Assembly (NCBI GenBank): GCA_000716465.1
Contig: JNWL01000013.1
Coordinates: 142,358 to 206,357, forward strand
Direction of reading: 5' to 3'
Origin: Streptomyces bikiniensis
GTDB taxonomy: Bacteria > Actinomycetota > Actinomycetes > Streptomycetales > Streptomycetaceae
DNA length: 64,000 bases
Shown here in pieces: positions 1-7,917 of the stretch. Numbering within the stretch: position 1 is the stretch's first letter; each line of letters begins with the position of its first letter. The notes under the pieces are model-generated. The model was not told the DNA's origin. It saw only the letters and a list, made by a program, of their open reading frames with translations, and made no database searches. The translations under genes and the position numbers were made by a program.

Positions 1-545
1 CCCGGTTCGAGGGCGAGCGCGCGGGCGATGGCGACCCGCTGCTGCTGTCCTCCGGAGAGCTGCTTGGGGTACGACTCCGCCTTGTCGGCGAGCCCGACGC
101 GTTCGAGGAGCCTGCGGGCCGCGGCCTCGGCCTCCTTGCGGGGGCGCTTGAGGGCCGAGACGGGGGCCTCGACGACGTTCTCCAGGACGGTCAGGTGCGG
201 GAAGAGGTGGAAGTTCTGGAAGACGAAGCCGATCCGGGTGCGCTGCTTGAGGATCTCGCGCTCGCGCAGCTCGTAGAGCTTGTTCCCGGAGCGCCGGTAG
301 CCGACGAGGACGCCGTCCACGCTGACCGTGCCGCCGTCGACCTTCTCCAGGTGGTTGATGGTGCGCAGGAGGGTGGACTTGCCGGAGCCGGAGGGGCCGA
401 GGACGACGGTGACCTCGCCGGCCCGCACGTCGAGGTCGATGCCGCGCAGGACGTGCAGGGGGCCGAAGTTCTTGTGGACGGCTCGGATCTCGACCTTGGC
501 GGTGGTGCCGGCGGGGGTCTTCTCGACGGTGGTGGCGGAGCTCAT
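1..545 (-). CDS. Polar amino-acid ABC transporter ATPase (partial, 3' end outside window)
   Basis: Energises uptake by the permeases encoded just upstream. The visible 181 codons hold a Walker A motif (GPSGSGKST, about residues 50-58), a Q-loop region (FVFQNFHLFPHLT) and the ABC signature LSGGQQQR near the window edge; Walker B and the C-terminus lie beyond position 1. The spacing and the QNFHLFPH text are typical of GlnQ/HisP-type polar amino-acid importers. The ATG overlaps the stop of the next gene upstream (ATGA), so the two are translationally coupled. It is the last visible gene of the minus-strand arm of a transporter whose binding protein is encoded divergently at 5242-6219. The substrate cannot be read from the ATPase itself. 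Confidence 0.93.
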   Translation of the reverse strand, partial: MSSATTVEKTPAGTTAKVEIRAVHKNFGPLHVLRGIDLDVRAGEVTVVLGPSGSGKSTLLRTINHLEKVDGGTVSVDGVLVGYRRSGNKLYELREREILKQRTRIGFVFQNFHLFPHLTVLENVVEAPVSALKRPRKEAEAAARRLLERVGLADKAESYPKQLSGGQQQRVAIARALALEP

Positions 546-1426
546 CGGGTGCTCCCCTTCGCGTAGTGGCGCTCCACGTAGTGCTGGACGACGGAGAGCG
601 CGGTGGTGAGCAGGATGTACCAGGCGGTGGCGACCATCAGGAGCGGGACGACCCGCCCGTTGCGGCCGTAGACGACCTGGACCTGGTAGAAGAGTTCGCC
701 GATCGCCATGACGGAGACGATCGAGGTGCCCTTGAAGAGCGAGATGACCTCGTTGGCGGCGTTGGGCAGGATGGAGCGCATCGCCTGCGGCAGGACGATC
801 CGGCGCACCTGCCGGAGCTTGGGGATGCCGAGGGAGGCCGCGGCCTCCAGCTGGCCCTCGTCCACGGCGAGGACGCCCCCTCGGACGATCTCGGCCGCGT
901 AGGCCGCCTGGTGCAGGGCGAGTCCGAGGACGGCGGCGCTCATCTCGCCGACCAGGCCCATCGTGTCGAAGGAGAAGAAGCTCGGCCCGAAGGGGATGCC
1001 GACGCTCAGCTCCTTGTAGAGGTAGGCGAGGTTGAACCAGAAGAGGAGCTGGACGATGAGCGGGATGGAGCGGAAGGCCCAGATGTAGCCGAAGGCGACC
1101 GAGCGCAGGAAGGGATTGGCCGACAGGCGCATGAAGGCGACCACGATGCCGATCGCGAAGCCGAGGGCGGTGCCGTGGAAGGTGAGCTGGAGGGTGACCC
1201 AGACGGCCTTGAGGACCGTCTCGGTGGTGAAGAACGCGGCGAAGACGTCCCACTCCCAGCCGGGGTTGGTGACGAGCCCGTGGGCGAACTGCACGAGCAG
1301 GACGGCGGTGGCGGCGACGGCCACCCAGCGCCAGGGGTGGCGGACGGGGACGACGACGAGGTCGGTGGCGGGGGCGGCCGGTTCCTTCGTGAGCGGTGCG
1401 GCCGGTGGGTCGCTGGTGAGAGCCAT
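542..1426 (-). CDS. Amino-acid ABC transporter permease
   Basis: Inner-membrane permease of the polar amino-acid family, 294 aa. It has a short cytoplasmic N-terminus, a first membrane segment at about residues 33-50, then the conserved core including FRSIPLIVQLLFWF and an EAA loop (LEAAASLGIPKLRQVRRIVLP) that docks to the ATPase. It is clearly paralogous to the permease at 3349-4206, so the transporter probably uses a heterodimeric membrane pore. The stop codon overlaps the ATPase start. A gap of about 120 bp separates it from the FAD/NAD(P)-binding gene, but all genes run the same way and are probably one transcript. Confidence 0.93.
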   Translation of the reverse strand: MALTSDPPAAPLTKEPAAPATDLVVVPVRHPWRWVAVAATAVLLVQFAHGLVTNPGWEWDVFAAFFTTETVLKAVWVTLQLTFHGTALGFAIGIVVAFMRLSANPFLRSVAFGYIWAFRSIPLIVQLLFWFNLAYLYKELSVGIPFGPSFFSFDTMGLVGEMSAAVLGLALHQAAYAAEIVRGGVLAVDEGQLEAAASLGIPKLRQVRRIVLPQAMRSILPNAANEVISLFKGTSIVSVMAIGELFYQVQVVYGRNGRVVPLLMVATAWYILLTTALSVVQHYVERHYAKGSTR

Positions 1427-1546
1427 GGCGGTTCCTCGGGAGAAAAGCAGGCGGGGTACGGGAGGGGGTCGGCCGGTCGGGTGCGCGGCGGTACGGGAGG
1501 GGGGGCCGGCCGGGTGCTCGGCGGTACGGAGGGGGAGCGCGACCGG

Positions 1547-3352
1547 TCAGGCGCTCAGCGGGGCCGGGAGACGACACTCCAGGTCGCGCAGGAAGGCGAG
1601 CGCGGCGCGTGCGGTGGCGTCGTTCTGCCCGAAGGCGACCCCGCCGGTACGGGGCCGGGTGAAGGCCCCGCCGGCGCGGGCGGTGGTGTGCGGGCCGAGC
1701 GCGAAGCGGCGCGGGTGCGGGCGCCCGTCGCGCTCCAGGACCCGGCCGTCGACGGGGTCGACGACGAGGAGGCCACTGGCGGTGGCGCGGGCCCCCTCCT
1801 CGTAGAGGGTGCGCAGCAGCGGGCTGCCGGTGAACTCCAGGGTGGGGTCCGGCAGTCGGGCCTCGACCAGGGCGCGGGCCTCGGTCCACTCCCCCGGCAG
1901 GGCCTCGGAGGAGGCCCGGAAGAGGCCGCGTTCCTCGTCGGTCCCGACGGTGACGCGGGGGCCGAGGAAGCGGACGACGCCGGCGCGGGAGAGCGCGAGG
2001 AGCCGGCGGAGCCGGGGTCCGGGCGGCCCGGAGGCGAGGTAGCTGAAGAAGCCGTGCCACCAGCCGCCGGGGTCGATGCGGTCGCCGAGCCGCAGGAGCT
2101 GCGCGTAGACGGAGAGTAGTCCGGCGAAGACGGCGGCGTCGGCGCTGTGGGAGGGGTCGTGGCGGCGGGCGAGGTCGGCGGTGATGTAGGCGCGCAGGCC
2201 TTCCTGGAGGGCTTCGGCGGTGGCGAAGCGGACGCCGTCCAGGGGGTGGTCGAGGGCGTCGAGGTCGAGCCGGTCGGCGGGGTCGGGGACGGCGTCGGCG
2301 ACGAGCGCGGCGCGTTCGGGGCCGAGCGGTTCGGCCGCCTCGTAGGCCTTCTCGAAGTCGTCCCAGGGGAGCGCGGTCCGCTCGGGGTGGGTGGAGAAGA
2401 GGCGGTGGTAGTGGGCCCAGCCGAGTTCCTTGACGACGAGCGGCCACACGTCGCGCCGGAAGTCGAGCGGGCGGCCGAGCGCGAGCAGGGCGTCGGTCTG
2501 CCCGGGGCCGAAGAAGCGGGGCAGCGGGGGCCGTTCGCCGTCGAGGACGTAGCCGATCTTCGAGTGGTACGGGACGCCCCGGCGCGATCCGACGTACAGG
2601 ACGGGCTCGCGGCCGGAGGGCACGTACACGAGGTCGTCGCCCTCGCCCTCGTACCGGCCGCCGCGGCCCTCGGTGAGGAGGACCATCAGGTCGACGAAGG
2701 CGAGGCCGAGGCCGCGGACGAGGACGGGTTCGCCGGCGGGGAGCGCGCCGAGGTCGGTGTCGGCGGTGAAGTCGGGCGGCAGGTGGACGAGGCCGTGGCG
2801 GGCGGCGAAGTCCGCGAGGGCCCGCTGCTCCCGGTCGGGTTCGGCGTCGAGGTGGCCGACGGTGAGGACGACCAGGTCGGCGGGGAGGGGCGCGGCGGCG
2901 CCCTCCAGCCAGACCCGCTGGCGCCCCTCGCGGGGGCCGGCGACCCGCAGCGCGCCGGTGCGGTGCTCGTGGACGGTGACGGAGGGGGGCAGGGCGGCGC
3001 GGGTCCGCTCGTACACCCAGCGCAGGTAGGAGCCCTGGAGGGGGCGGGTGGGGAAGGTGCGGCCGTCGATGCCGGCCCATTCGGCGAGGGTGGGTCCCGG
3101 CCGGACGGGCCCTTCGAGGTCCACGGTCTCGTCGGTGAACATGGTGACGTCCTCGGCCTGGGAGTTCATCCAGAGCAGCGGGGACTGTTCGGTGCGCCAT
3201 ATCCGGCCGGGGCCGGGCGGGTGCGGGTCGACGAGGTGCACGTCGAGGGGCCGGTCGCCGTACAGCTCGGGCAGGTTGGCGGCGAGTCGTTCGAGGAAGC
3301 CGGTCCCCCGCGGCCCGGCGCCCACCACGACGAGGGAGGGGCGGGTGCTCAT
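1547..3352 (-). CDS. FAD/NAD(P)-binding protein (NAD_binding_9 type)
   Basis: Predicted flavoprotein of 601 aa. The N-terminus has a dinucleotide-binding Rossmann motif (VVVGAGPRGTGF, residues about 6-17) followed by WMNSQAEDVTMF, a pattern of the FAD-NAD(P)-binding family related to flavin monooxygenases and hydroxylases. The middle contains a second nucleotide-binding-like stretch (VRGLGLAFVDLMVLL). I chose the ATG at 3352 because it overlaps the stop of the upstream permease (ATGA); longer in-frame extensions run through that permease in another frame. Lying between two permease genes, it probably acts on the imported substrate. With the leader peptide and GNAT enzyme on the other arm, an oxidative step in organosulfur salvage is a reasonable guess, but the reaction is not known. 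Confidence 0.8.
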   Translation of the reverse strand: MSTRPSLVVVGAGPRGTGFLERLAANLPELYGDRPLDVHLVDPHPPGPGRIWRTEQSPLLWMNSQAEDVTMFTDETVDLEGPVRPGPTLAEWAGIDGRTFPTRPLQGSYLRWVYERTRAALPPSVTVHEHRTGALRVAGPREGRQRVWLEGAAAPLPADLVVLTVGHLDAEPDREQRALADFAARHGLVHLPPDFTADTDLGALPAGEPVLVRGLGLAFVDLMVLLTEGRGGRYEGEGDDLVYVPSGREPVLYVGSRRGVPYHSKIGYVLDGERPPLPRFFGPGQTDALLALGRPLDFRRDVWPLVVKELGWAHYHRLFSTHPERTALPWDDFEKAYEAAEPLGPERAALVADAVPDPADRLDLDALDHPLDGVRFATAEALQEGLRAYITADLARRHDPSHSADAAVFAGLLSVYAQLLRLGDRIDPGGWWHGFFSYLASGPPGPRLRRLLALSRAGVVRFLGPRVTVGTDEERGLFRASSEALPGEWTEARALVEARLPDPTLEFTGSPLLRTLYEEGARATASGLLVVDPVDGRVLERDGRPHPRRFALGPHTTARAGGAFTRPRTGGVAFGQNDATARAALAFLRDLECRLPAPLSA

Positions 3353-4206
3353 CGGGCGCCGGCCGTTCCGCGGGCGTAGTGCCGCTCGACGTAGTACTGG
3401 CCGACGCTCAGCACCGAGGTGACGGCGACGTACCAGAGGGTGGCGACGAGGAGGAGCGGGATGACCTCGTAGGTGCGGTGGTAGACGAGCTGGGTGGAGT
3501 AGAGCAGGTCCTGGACGGCGATCACGGAGACGATCGAGGTGCCCTTGAGGGTGCCGATCAGCATGTTCCCGGCGGGCGGGACGATGGCGCGCATGGCCTG
3601 CGGGAGGACGATCCGGGAGAGGCGGCGCCACCGGCCGAGGCCGAGGGACTCGGCGGCCTCGATCTGGCCCCGGTCGACGGAGAGGATGCCGCCGCGGACG
3701 ACCTCGGCGGCGTAGGCGGCCTCGTGCAGGGTGAGGCCGACGACGGCGACGGCGATGGGGCCGAGGAGGTTGACCGTGTTCACGCCAAGGATCTGCGGGT
3801 AGAGCATGCCGATGTTGAACCAGAAGAGCAGCTGGACCAGGATCGGCGTGGACCTGAAGAACCAGACGTAGCCCCAGCTGACCGCGCGGAGCACGGGGTT
3901 GGCGGAGAGCCTGCAGACGGCGAGCAGGGTGCCGAGGACGAACCCGAGGACCATGACGAGGGCGGTCAGCCACAGGGTGAGGCCGAGGCCGCGCAGGACG
4001 GACGCCGAGGTGAAGTACCGGGCGATGACGTCCCACTGGAAGGCCTCGTTGCGGACGACCGAGACGAGGCCGAGCGCGAGCAGGACGATCACGGCGCCGG
4101 CGGCGGCCCACTGCCCGGTGCGGCGGGTGGGGACGATCCGGAGGGGCGGTCCGGCCGGCGGCGGGGCCGCGGCCTCCTTGGCGAGGGTGGCGAGGGGGGT
4201 CGGCAT
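3349..4206 (-). CDS. Amino-acid ABC transporter permease (second paralogue)
   Basis: 285-aa polar amino-acid permease, similar along its length to the permease at 542-1426. It shares the FRSTPILVQLLFWFN block and an EAA loop (IEAAESLGLGRWRRLSRIVLPQAM). The start is placed at ATG 4206 (MPTPLATLAKEAA), which gives a family-like N-terminus; the open frame extends further upstream, but that extension is Pro/Arg-rich and looks non-coding. It is the first gene of the minus-strand arm and overlaps the FAD protein start by four bases (ATGA). Its promoter must lie in the 4207-4523 divergent intergenic region. Confidence 0.9.
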   Translation of the reverse strand: MPTPLATLAKEAAAPPPAGPPLRIVPTRRTGQWAAAGAVIVLLALGLVSVVRNEAFQWDVIARYFTSASVLRGLGLTLWLTALVMVLGFVLGTLLAVCRLSANPVLRAVSWGYVWFFRSTPILVQLLFWFNIGMLYPQILGVNTVNLLGPIAVAVVGLTLHEAAYAAEVVRGGILSVDRGQIEAAESLGLGRWRRLSRIVLPQAMRAIVPPAGNMLIGTLKGTSIVSVIAVQDLLYSTQLVYHRTYEVIPLLLVATLWYVAVTSVLSVGQYYVERHYARGTAGAR

Positions 4207-4488
4207 GCGAAGGCTCCGTGGATGCCAGGGGGCGGATCGAACACGGGAGGACGCGGGGACGCGGGGGCCGTTCACGCGGGACCACGGACGGCCTTCCCCA
4301 CGGGGAGGAGGCGGTGGTGGTTCCGGCGGGAACGCGCGGGGCGTCCTCGCGGGTGCACCTTCACACGCACGGCGAGCGGCGAGCGCGGGACCGGGCCCCT
4401 CAGCCCGGTGTCCGCCCCGTGAGGCTACGGCCGTCGAGCGGAGTCCTGTCAAGTCCGTCCGGTATATGAGCCGTTCGTCTCACGGCGG
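4207..4488. other. Divergent intergenic region of the transporter locus
   Basis: About 280 bp between the minus-strand permease and the plus-strand leader promoter. No convincing ORF is seen on either strand; the open frames here have atypical Pro/Arg-rich composition. It should contain the promoter of the minus-strand arm. I see no clear hexamers for that promoter and no second leader ORF facing the permease. Confidence 0.5.
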
Positions 4489-4517
4489 TTGACGGGGAAA
4501 CGGATGCCTGCTCCACT
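4489..4517 (+). promoter_or_regulatory. Candidate promoter for the leader-peptide transcript
   Basis: TTGACG at 4489-4494 matches a sigma-70-type -35 element. TCCACT at 4512-4517, after a 17-bp spacer, is a poor -10. If used, transcription would begin at about 4524, the A of the leader ATG, giving a leaderless mRNA. That fits the lack of a good ribosome binding site before the leader ORF. Weak -10 match, so tentative. Confidence 0.35.
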
Positions 4518-4523
4518 GGGCCC

Positions 4524-4592
4524 ATGCCTTCGCAGCAGCTGGTCACGCGCTCCCACATCGACTTCGGTCGTGTGTGGTCCTCTTCCTGTTGA
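4524..4592 (+). CDS. Regulatory leader peptide (RxHIDxxRV...C type, 22 aa)
   Basis: A 22-codon ORF reading MPSQQLVTRSHIDFGRVWSSSC followed by TGA. It matches the short actinomycete leader peptides with an R-x-H-[IV]-D-[LF]-x-R-V core and a C-terminal Cys that, as I recall, precede sulfur and cysteine uptake genes in Streptomyces. There is no strong Shine-Dalgarno sequence, and translation may be leaderless. It lies about 155 bp ahead of the GNAT/binding-protein operon. The Cys codon (TGT) directly before the stop would let ribosomes sense charged tRNA-Cys. Function is inferred from the pattern and context. Confidence 0.72.
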   Translation: MPSQQLVTRSHIDFGRVWSSSC

Positions 4593-4747
4593 GCCGACCC
4601 CTGCGTCTCCTTCCGCTTCCTTCCCCGCCCGTGGTGTCCCTTCCGACGCCGCCGGCGGCGTTTCCTTCACCCGTGCGGCACTGAGCTTCCCTCCCCTCGC
4701 CCCTCCCCTTTCCCGGTTCTCCCGGTTCTCTTGTCCGAAAGAGACGC
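4593..4747 (+). promoter_or_regulatory. Probable attenuator: C-rich, G-poor leader with short hairpin
   Basis: Between the leader stop and the GNAT start the RNA-like strand is strongly pyrimidine-rich with few G residues, especially 4593-4632 and 4685-4735. This is the composition expected of a Rho loading site. A perfect palindrome, ACGCCGCC/GGCGGCGT (4646-4661), is followed by TT but lacks a true T-tract. A model in which stalled or terminating leader ribosomes control Rho access fits, but it is inference. Confidence 0.45.
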
Positions 4748-5245
4748 ATGCCTCTCACGCCCAGTCGTGAGTCCGCGCTGTCCGTGCGCCGGACCACGAC
4801 CGACGACCCGTTGGCGCACCCGCTCCTCGACGAGCTGGCACACGAGTACACGACCCGGTACGGCTCCGCGCACGATCTGAGCCGTTATCCGGCGGAGGAG
4901 TTCGCCCCTCCGCACGGCGCCTTCCTGCTGCTCCTGGAGCAGGGCCTGCCCGTGGCGGGCGGCGCCTACCGCCGCTACGACGAGCGCACCGCCGAGCTGA
5001 AGCGGATCTGGACCCACTCGGCGCACCGCAGGCGCGGGCTCGCCCGCCGCGTCCTGACCGTGCTCGAACGGGAGGCCGCCGCCCGCGGCTACTCCCGCAT
5101 CCACCTGACGACCGGACCGCGCCAGCCCGAGGCCAGGGGCCTCTACCTGGCGAGCGGCTACCGACCGCTCTTCGACGTGTCCGCCGATCCCGAGACGATC
5201 GGCCCGCTGCCGTTCGAGAAGTTCCTGGAGAACCCGAAGCCATGA
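4748..5245 (+). CDS. GNAT-family N-acetyltransferase
   Basis: 165-aa acetyl-CoA-dependent acetyltransferase. The acetyl-CoA loop region is visible as TELKRIWTHSAHRRRGLARRVL (motif A, [QR]xxGx[GA], about residues 80-100), followed by RIHLTTGPRQPEARGLYLASGYRPL, a typical motif B. It is the first gene after the leader peptide and attenuator and overlaps the binding-protein gene by ATGA. In Bacillus a GNAT enzyme (SnaA/YtmI) acetylates S-substituted cysteines and is co-expressed with cystine-type importers; the same arrangement here suggests, without proof, that the substrate is an S-alkyl or S-substituted cysteine. Confidence 0.88.
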   Translation: MPLTPSRESALSVRRTTTDDPLAHPLLDELAHEYTTRYGSAHDLSRYPAEEFAPPHGAFLLLLEQGLPVAGGAYRRYDERTAELKRIWTHSAHRRRGLARRVLTVLEREAAARGYSRIHLTTGPRQPEARGLYLASGYRPLFDVSADPETIGPLPFEKFLENPKP

Positions 5246-6219
5246 GTACGCGCACGAGTTCCGGCCACGCCCGCGCCACCGTCGTCTTCGCGCTGATCAC
5301 CGCCGCCGCGCTCGGCCTCACCGCCTGCGCGGGCGGTGATCCCGCGACCGCTCCGGCCGGGGCCTCGGGCGTCCCGGGCGGGGCGAAGGACGCGCTGCCC
5401 ACGGAGGACGTCGTGGCGGGGGTGGAGAAGAACGAGGCGGCGGCGAAGCTGCTCCCCGCCGACGTGCGGGAGCGGGGCAGCTTCGCGGTCGCCGCCTCGG
5501 TCGGCTCTCCGCCCAGCTCGTCCTACCTGCCCGACGGCAGGACCGTGGTGGGGGTGGACGCCGACTTCACCGCGGCGGTGGCCAAGGCGCTCGGCCTGGA
5601 GGCGAAGCGCGAGGCGGTCGGCTTCGAGGCGATCCTGCCGGCCCTCGGCAGCGGCAAGTACGACGTGGGCACCGGGAACTTCGGCGTGACCGAGGAGCGG
5701 CGGAAGACCATCGACTTCGTCACGTACGTCAACGACGGGCAGGGCTTCGCGGCCCGGGCCGACAGTCCGCTGAAGGAGATCACCGCGCTCACCCAGCTGT
5801 GCGGCCTGAAGGTGGCGGTGGACGCCGGCACCACCTTCGAGCGGACCCTGGAGGAGAACAGGGGCCGGTGCGCGGCGGAGGGGAAGAAGCCGTACGGGAT
5901 CGACGTCTACAACCAGACCGGGGCCGTCTGGATGGCGCTCCAGCAGGGCCGCAGCGATGTCGTGATGAGCACGATCAACGGCCTGCGGTACGCGGTGACG
6001 CAGCAGAAGGGCATGAAGTTCCTCAACGAGTACCGGCGCCTCGACGTCGGCTTCGCCTTCAAGAAGGGCACCCCGCTCGCTCCGGCCTTCCAGGCAGCGG
6101 TGAACGGCCTGAAGGCCGACGGGACGTACGACCGGATCCTGGAGAAGTGGGGGGTGACGGGCTCGGGCATCGAGCGCTCGCGGATCTCCCCGCCGGAGAT
6201 CCCCGCGCCGGAGCAGTAG
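5242..6219 (+). CDS. Amino-acid ABC transporter substrate-binding lipoprotein
   Basis: 325-aa extracytoplasmic solute-binding protein, family 3. The N-terminal signal has a hydrophobic core and a lipobox LTAC near residue 29, so it should be lipid-anchored. Typical family-3 segments follow: VVGVDADFTAAVAKALGLEAK, PALGSGKYDVGTGNFGVTEERR and the SDVVMSTINGLRYA region near the C-terminal lobe. It overlaps the GNAT stop by ATGA. It is the only binding protein at the locus and is divergent from the permeases and ATPase (1-4206), with which it should form one importer. The upstream leader ORF points to a cysteine-related ligand. Confidence 0.92.
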   Translation: MSTRTSSGHARATVVFALITAAALGLTACAGGDPATAPAGASGVPGGAKDALPTEDVVAGVEKNEAAAKLLPADVRERGSFAVAASVGSPPSSSYLPDGRTVVGVDADFTAAVAKALGLEAKREAVGFEAILPALGSGKYDVGTGNFGVTEERRKTIDFVTYVNDGQGFAARADSPLKEITALTQLCGLKVAVDAGTTFERTLEENRGRCAAEGKKPYGIDVYNQTGAVWMALQQGRSDVVMSTINGLRYAVTQQKGMKFLNEYRRLDVGFAFKKGTPLAPAFQAAVNGLKADGTYDRILEKWGVTGSGIERSRISPPEIPAPEQ

Positions 6220-6280
6220 CGGTGCGGGCCCCGGCGGAACCCGCGCCGGGGCTTCCCGGCGGGGCCCCTCCGACGTCCCG

Positions 6281-7546
6281 TCAGCAGTCGCAGCCGCAGT
6301 TGCAGTCGCAGCAGCCGCCGTCCCCCCCACCGCAGGAGCAGCAGTTGCTGGAGCAGTCACAGCAGTCGCAGCAGTCCCCGGGGTCGCACTGATTGCAGAG
6401 GCCGTCGCGCCGCTCCCGGCTCCAGGGGTCCTCGTACGTTCCGCAGCACATCTGGCAGGTGCAGGCGAGGCCGACCCAGAGGGCGCAGCCGGCGATCAGT
6501 CCGCGCCGGCCGGGCGGTCCGGGCGGGAACGGCCCGCCGGGACCGCCGGGCCCCGGGGCGTAGGGTCCGCCCGGTCCGCCGGGGCCGCCGGGTCCGGGCG
6601 CGAACGGGTTGCCGGGCCCGGGCCCCTGGGGGGTGTACGGGTTCCCCGGCACCGGCCCCTGCCCGGCGCCGTGCGCCCCGTGCGAGCAGGTGGTGGTGCC
6701 GAAGGCGCGGTCCACCGAGGTGCGCAGTTCGTGGGCGAGCAGGACGTGGACCAGCTTGCCGTCGGCGAACCGGGCGTCCTTCAGGGCGAGGCGTATGCCG
6801 TGCAGGGCGTCGTCGGCGAGCCGGCGGGCCTCCTCGCGGGAGGTGCCGGTCGCGGTGAGCGGGTTCCAGGCGCCGCTCGCCGCGTCGGCGGCCTGGTCCT
6901 CCACGGCGTCGAGGAGGTGGGCGAGCCGGCCGAAGAGGCGGCCGGCCTCGGCGAGCGGCGCGGCGTTCTCCGGGCGGCCCGCGAGGACGGCGGTGTGGGC
7001 GAAGGCGGCGGCGGTCGCGGTCTCGGTCGGCTCGGTGACGGCGAGCAGGGACGTGCCGGTCCCGGCGACGGCCTCGATGCCGGTCTGGCGGTCGACGGCG
7101 TCGACGAGGACGGCGGTGTCGAAGCCGAGGTCGCGGCCGGTCCTGGCGCCGGCCCGGTCCCAGGAGCGGGCGACCCGGCGGGCCGCGGCGGCGACGGGCC
7201 GGCGCGCCAACAGGCCGTCCCGGTCGGCGACGTGGTCCCGTACCTTCGCCGAGGCGAGGACGAGCGAGACGGCGGCGGCGAGCCTGGCCCCCTCGCCCCG
7301 GGCCACGGGCGCGGTCCGCATGCCGCGCAGCGGGCAGGGCCCGGCGGTGCGGCGGCCGCTCGCCACGGCGCCGGTCTGAGCCTCCGTCAGGACCGAGACG
7401 ATGAGCCCGTCGTAGTTGGTGACGACCCGGGCGAACTGGCCGTGGTCGGCGCGGAGCGCGAGGCAGAGGCCGCAGAGGTGGGCCATCCACTCGACCTTGA
7501 GGTCGTCGGTGAGCCGGTGCGTGCAGGGTCTGACGATTCCGAACAA
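6281..7546 (-). CDS. DUF5685-type protein with collagen-like linker and Cys-rich tail
   Basis: 421 aa. The N-terminal about 290 residues (starting MFGIVRPCTHRL, then HLCGLCLALR) match the helical family I know as DUF5685, of unknown function. Residues about 295-350 are a Gly-Pro-rich, collagen-like linker. After a short hydrophobic segment (IAGCALWVGLACTCQMCC) the last 60 residues contain about 21 cysteines arranged as CC and CxC. The N-terminal Cys pairs and this tail could bind metal. Transcribed alone, convergent with the binding-protein gene. No signal peptide is seen. Function unknown. Confidence 0.75.
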   Translation of the reverse strand: MFGIVRPCTHRLTDDLKVEWMAHLCGLCLALRADHGQFARVVTNYDGLIVSVLTEAQTGAVASGRRTAGPCPLRGMRTAPVARGEGARLAAAVSLVLASAKVRDHVADRDGLLARRPVAAAARRVARSWDRAGARTGRDLGFDTAVLVDAVDRQTGIEAVAGTGTSLLAVTEPTETATAAAFAHTAVLAGRPENAAPLAEAGRLFGRLAHLLDAVEDQAADAASGAWNPLTATGTSREEARRLADDALHGIRLALKDARFADGKLVHVLLAHELRTSVDRAFGTTTCSHGAHGAGQGPVPGNPYTPQGPGPGNPFAPGPGGPGGPGGPYAPGPGGPGGPFPPGPPGRRGLIAGCALWVGLACTCQMCCGTYEDPWSRERRDGLCNQCDPGDCCDCCDCSSNCCSCGGGDGGCCDCNCGCDC

Positions 7547-7917
7547 GGACTCCCCCGTGAGTCGTGGGCCGGGGCCGCCCGGAGGCCGCCCGGGGACCGG
7601 TGCGCAAGGTCGTACGGAGGACCGTACGGAGGACCGCCGAGCGGCCTCGCGGCATCGTAGCGAGCGGTCCCGTTCACCCGTACGCGCCCATCGTCACTCT
7701 TCCGGCACGACTTTCATATTTTCATCTGCATGGCCCCTCGCCAGGGACCGCATACCGCACGTTTCCTGACGAATCGCCAGGAAAGGGCCCTCACGTTCTG
7801 CACCAGTACCGTCACGAATCCCCTGCACGGCGCTTATCCGCTTGGCGCGCGATCCGCATCATGGACGACGATGGGGACATGCGGAACCACAAGTGACCGC
7901 GTTGAAAGGAGGCGTCG
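7547..7917. other. Intergenic region between the DUF5685 gene and sepF-like gene
   Basis: About 370 bp between divergent genes. It includes a lower-GC patch around 7700-7735, a likely place for promoters, and a strong ribosome binding site (AAAGGAGG) just before the sepF-like ATG at 7918. Short open frames exist on the plus strand but look like chance frames. No structured RNA recognised. Confidence 0.5.

Noticed and set aside
1547..4285. 912-residue open frame spanning the FAD protein and permease gene
   Set aside because: The upstream third is Arg/Pro-rich shadow of the permease in another frame; the real start is the ATG at 3352 overlapping the permease stop.
4449..4851. Minus-strand open frames over the leader region
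   Set aside because: No family features, Arg/Gly-rich composition, and they oppose the better supported leader ORF and GNAT start.
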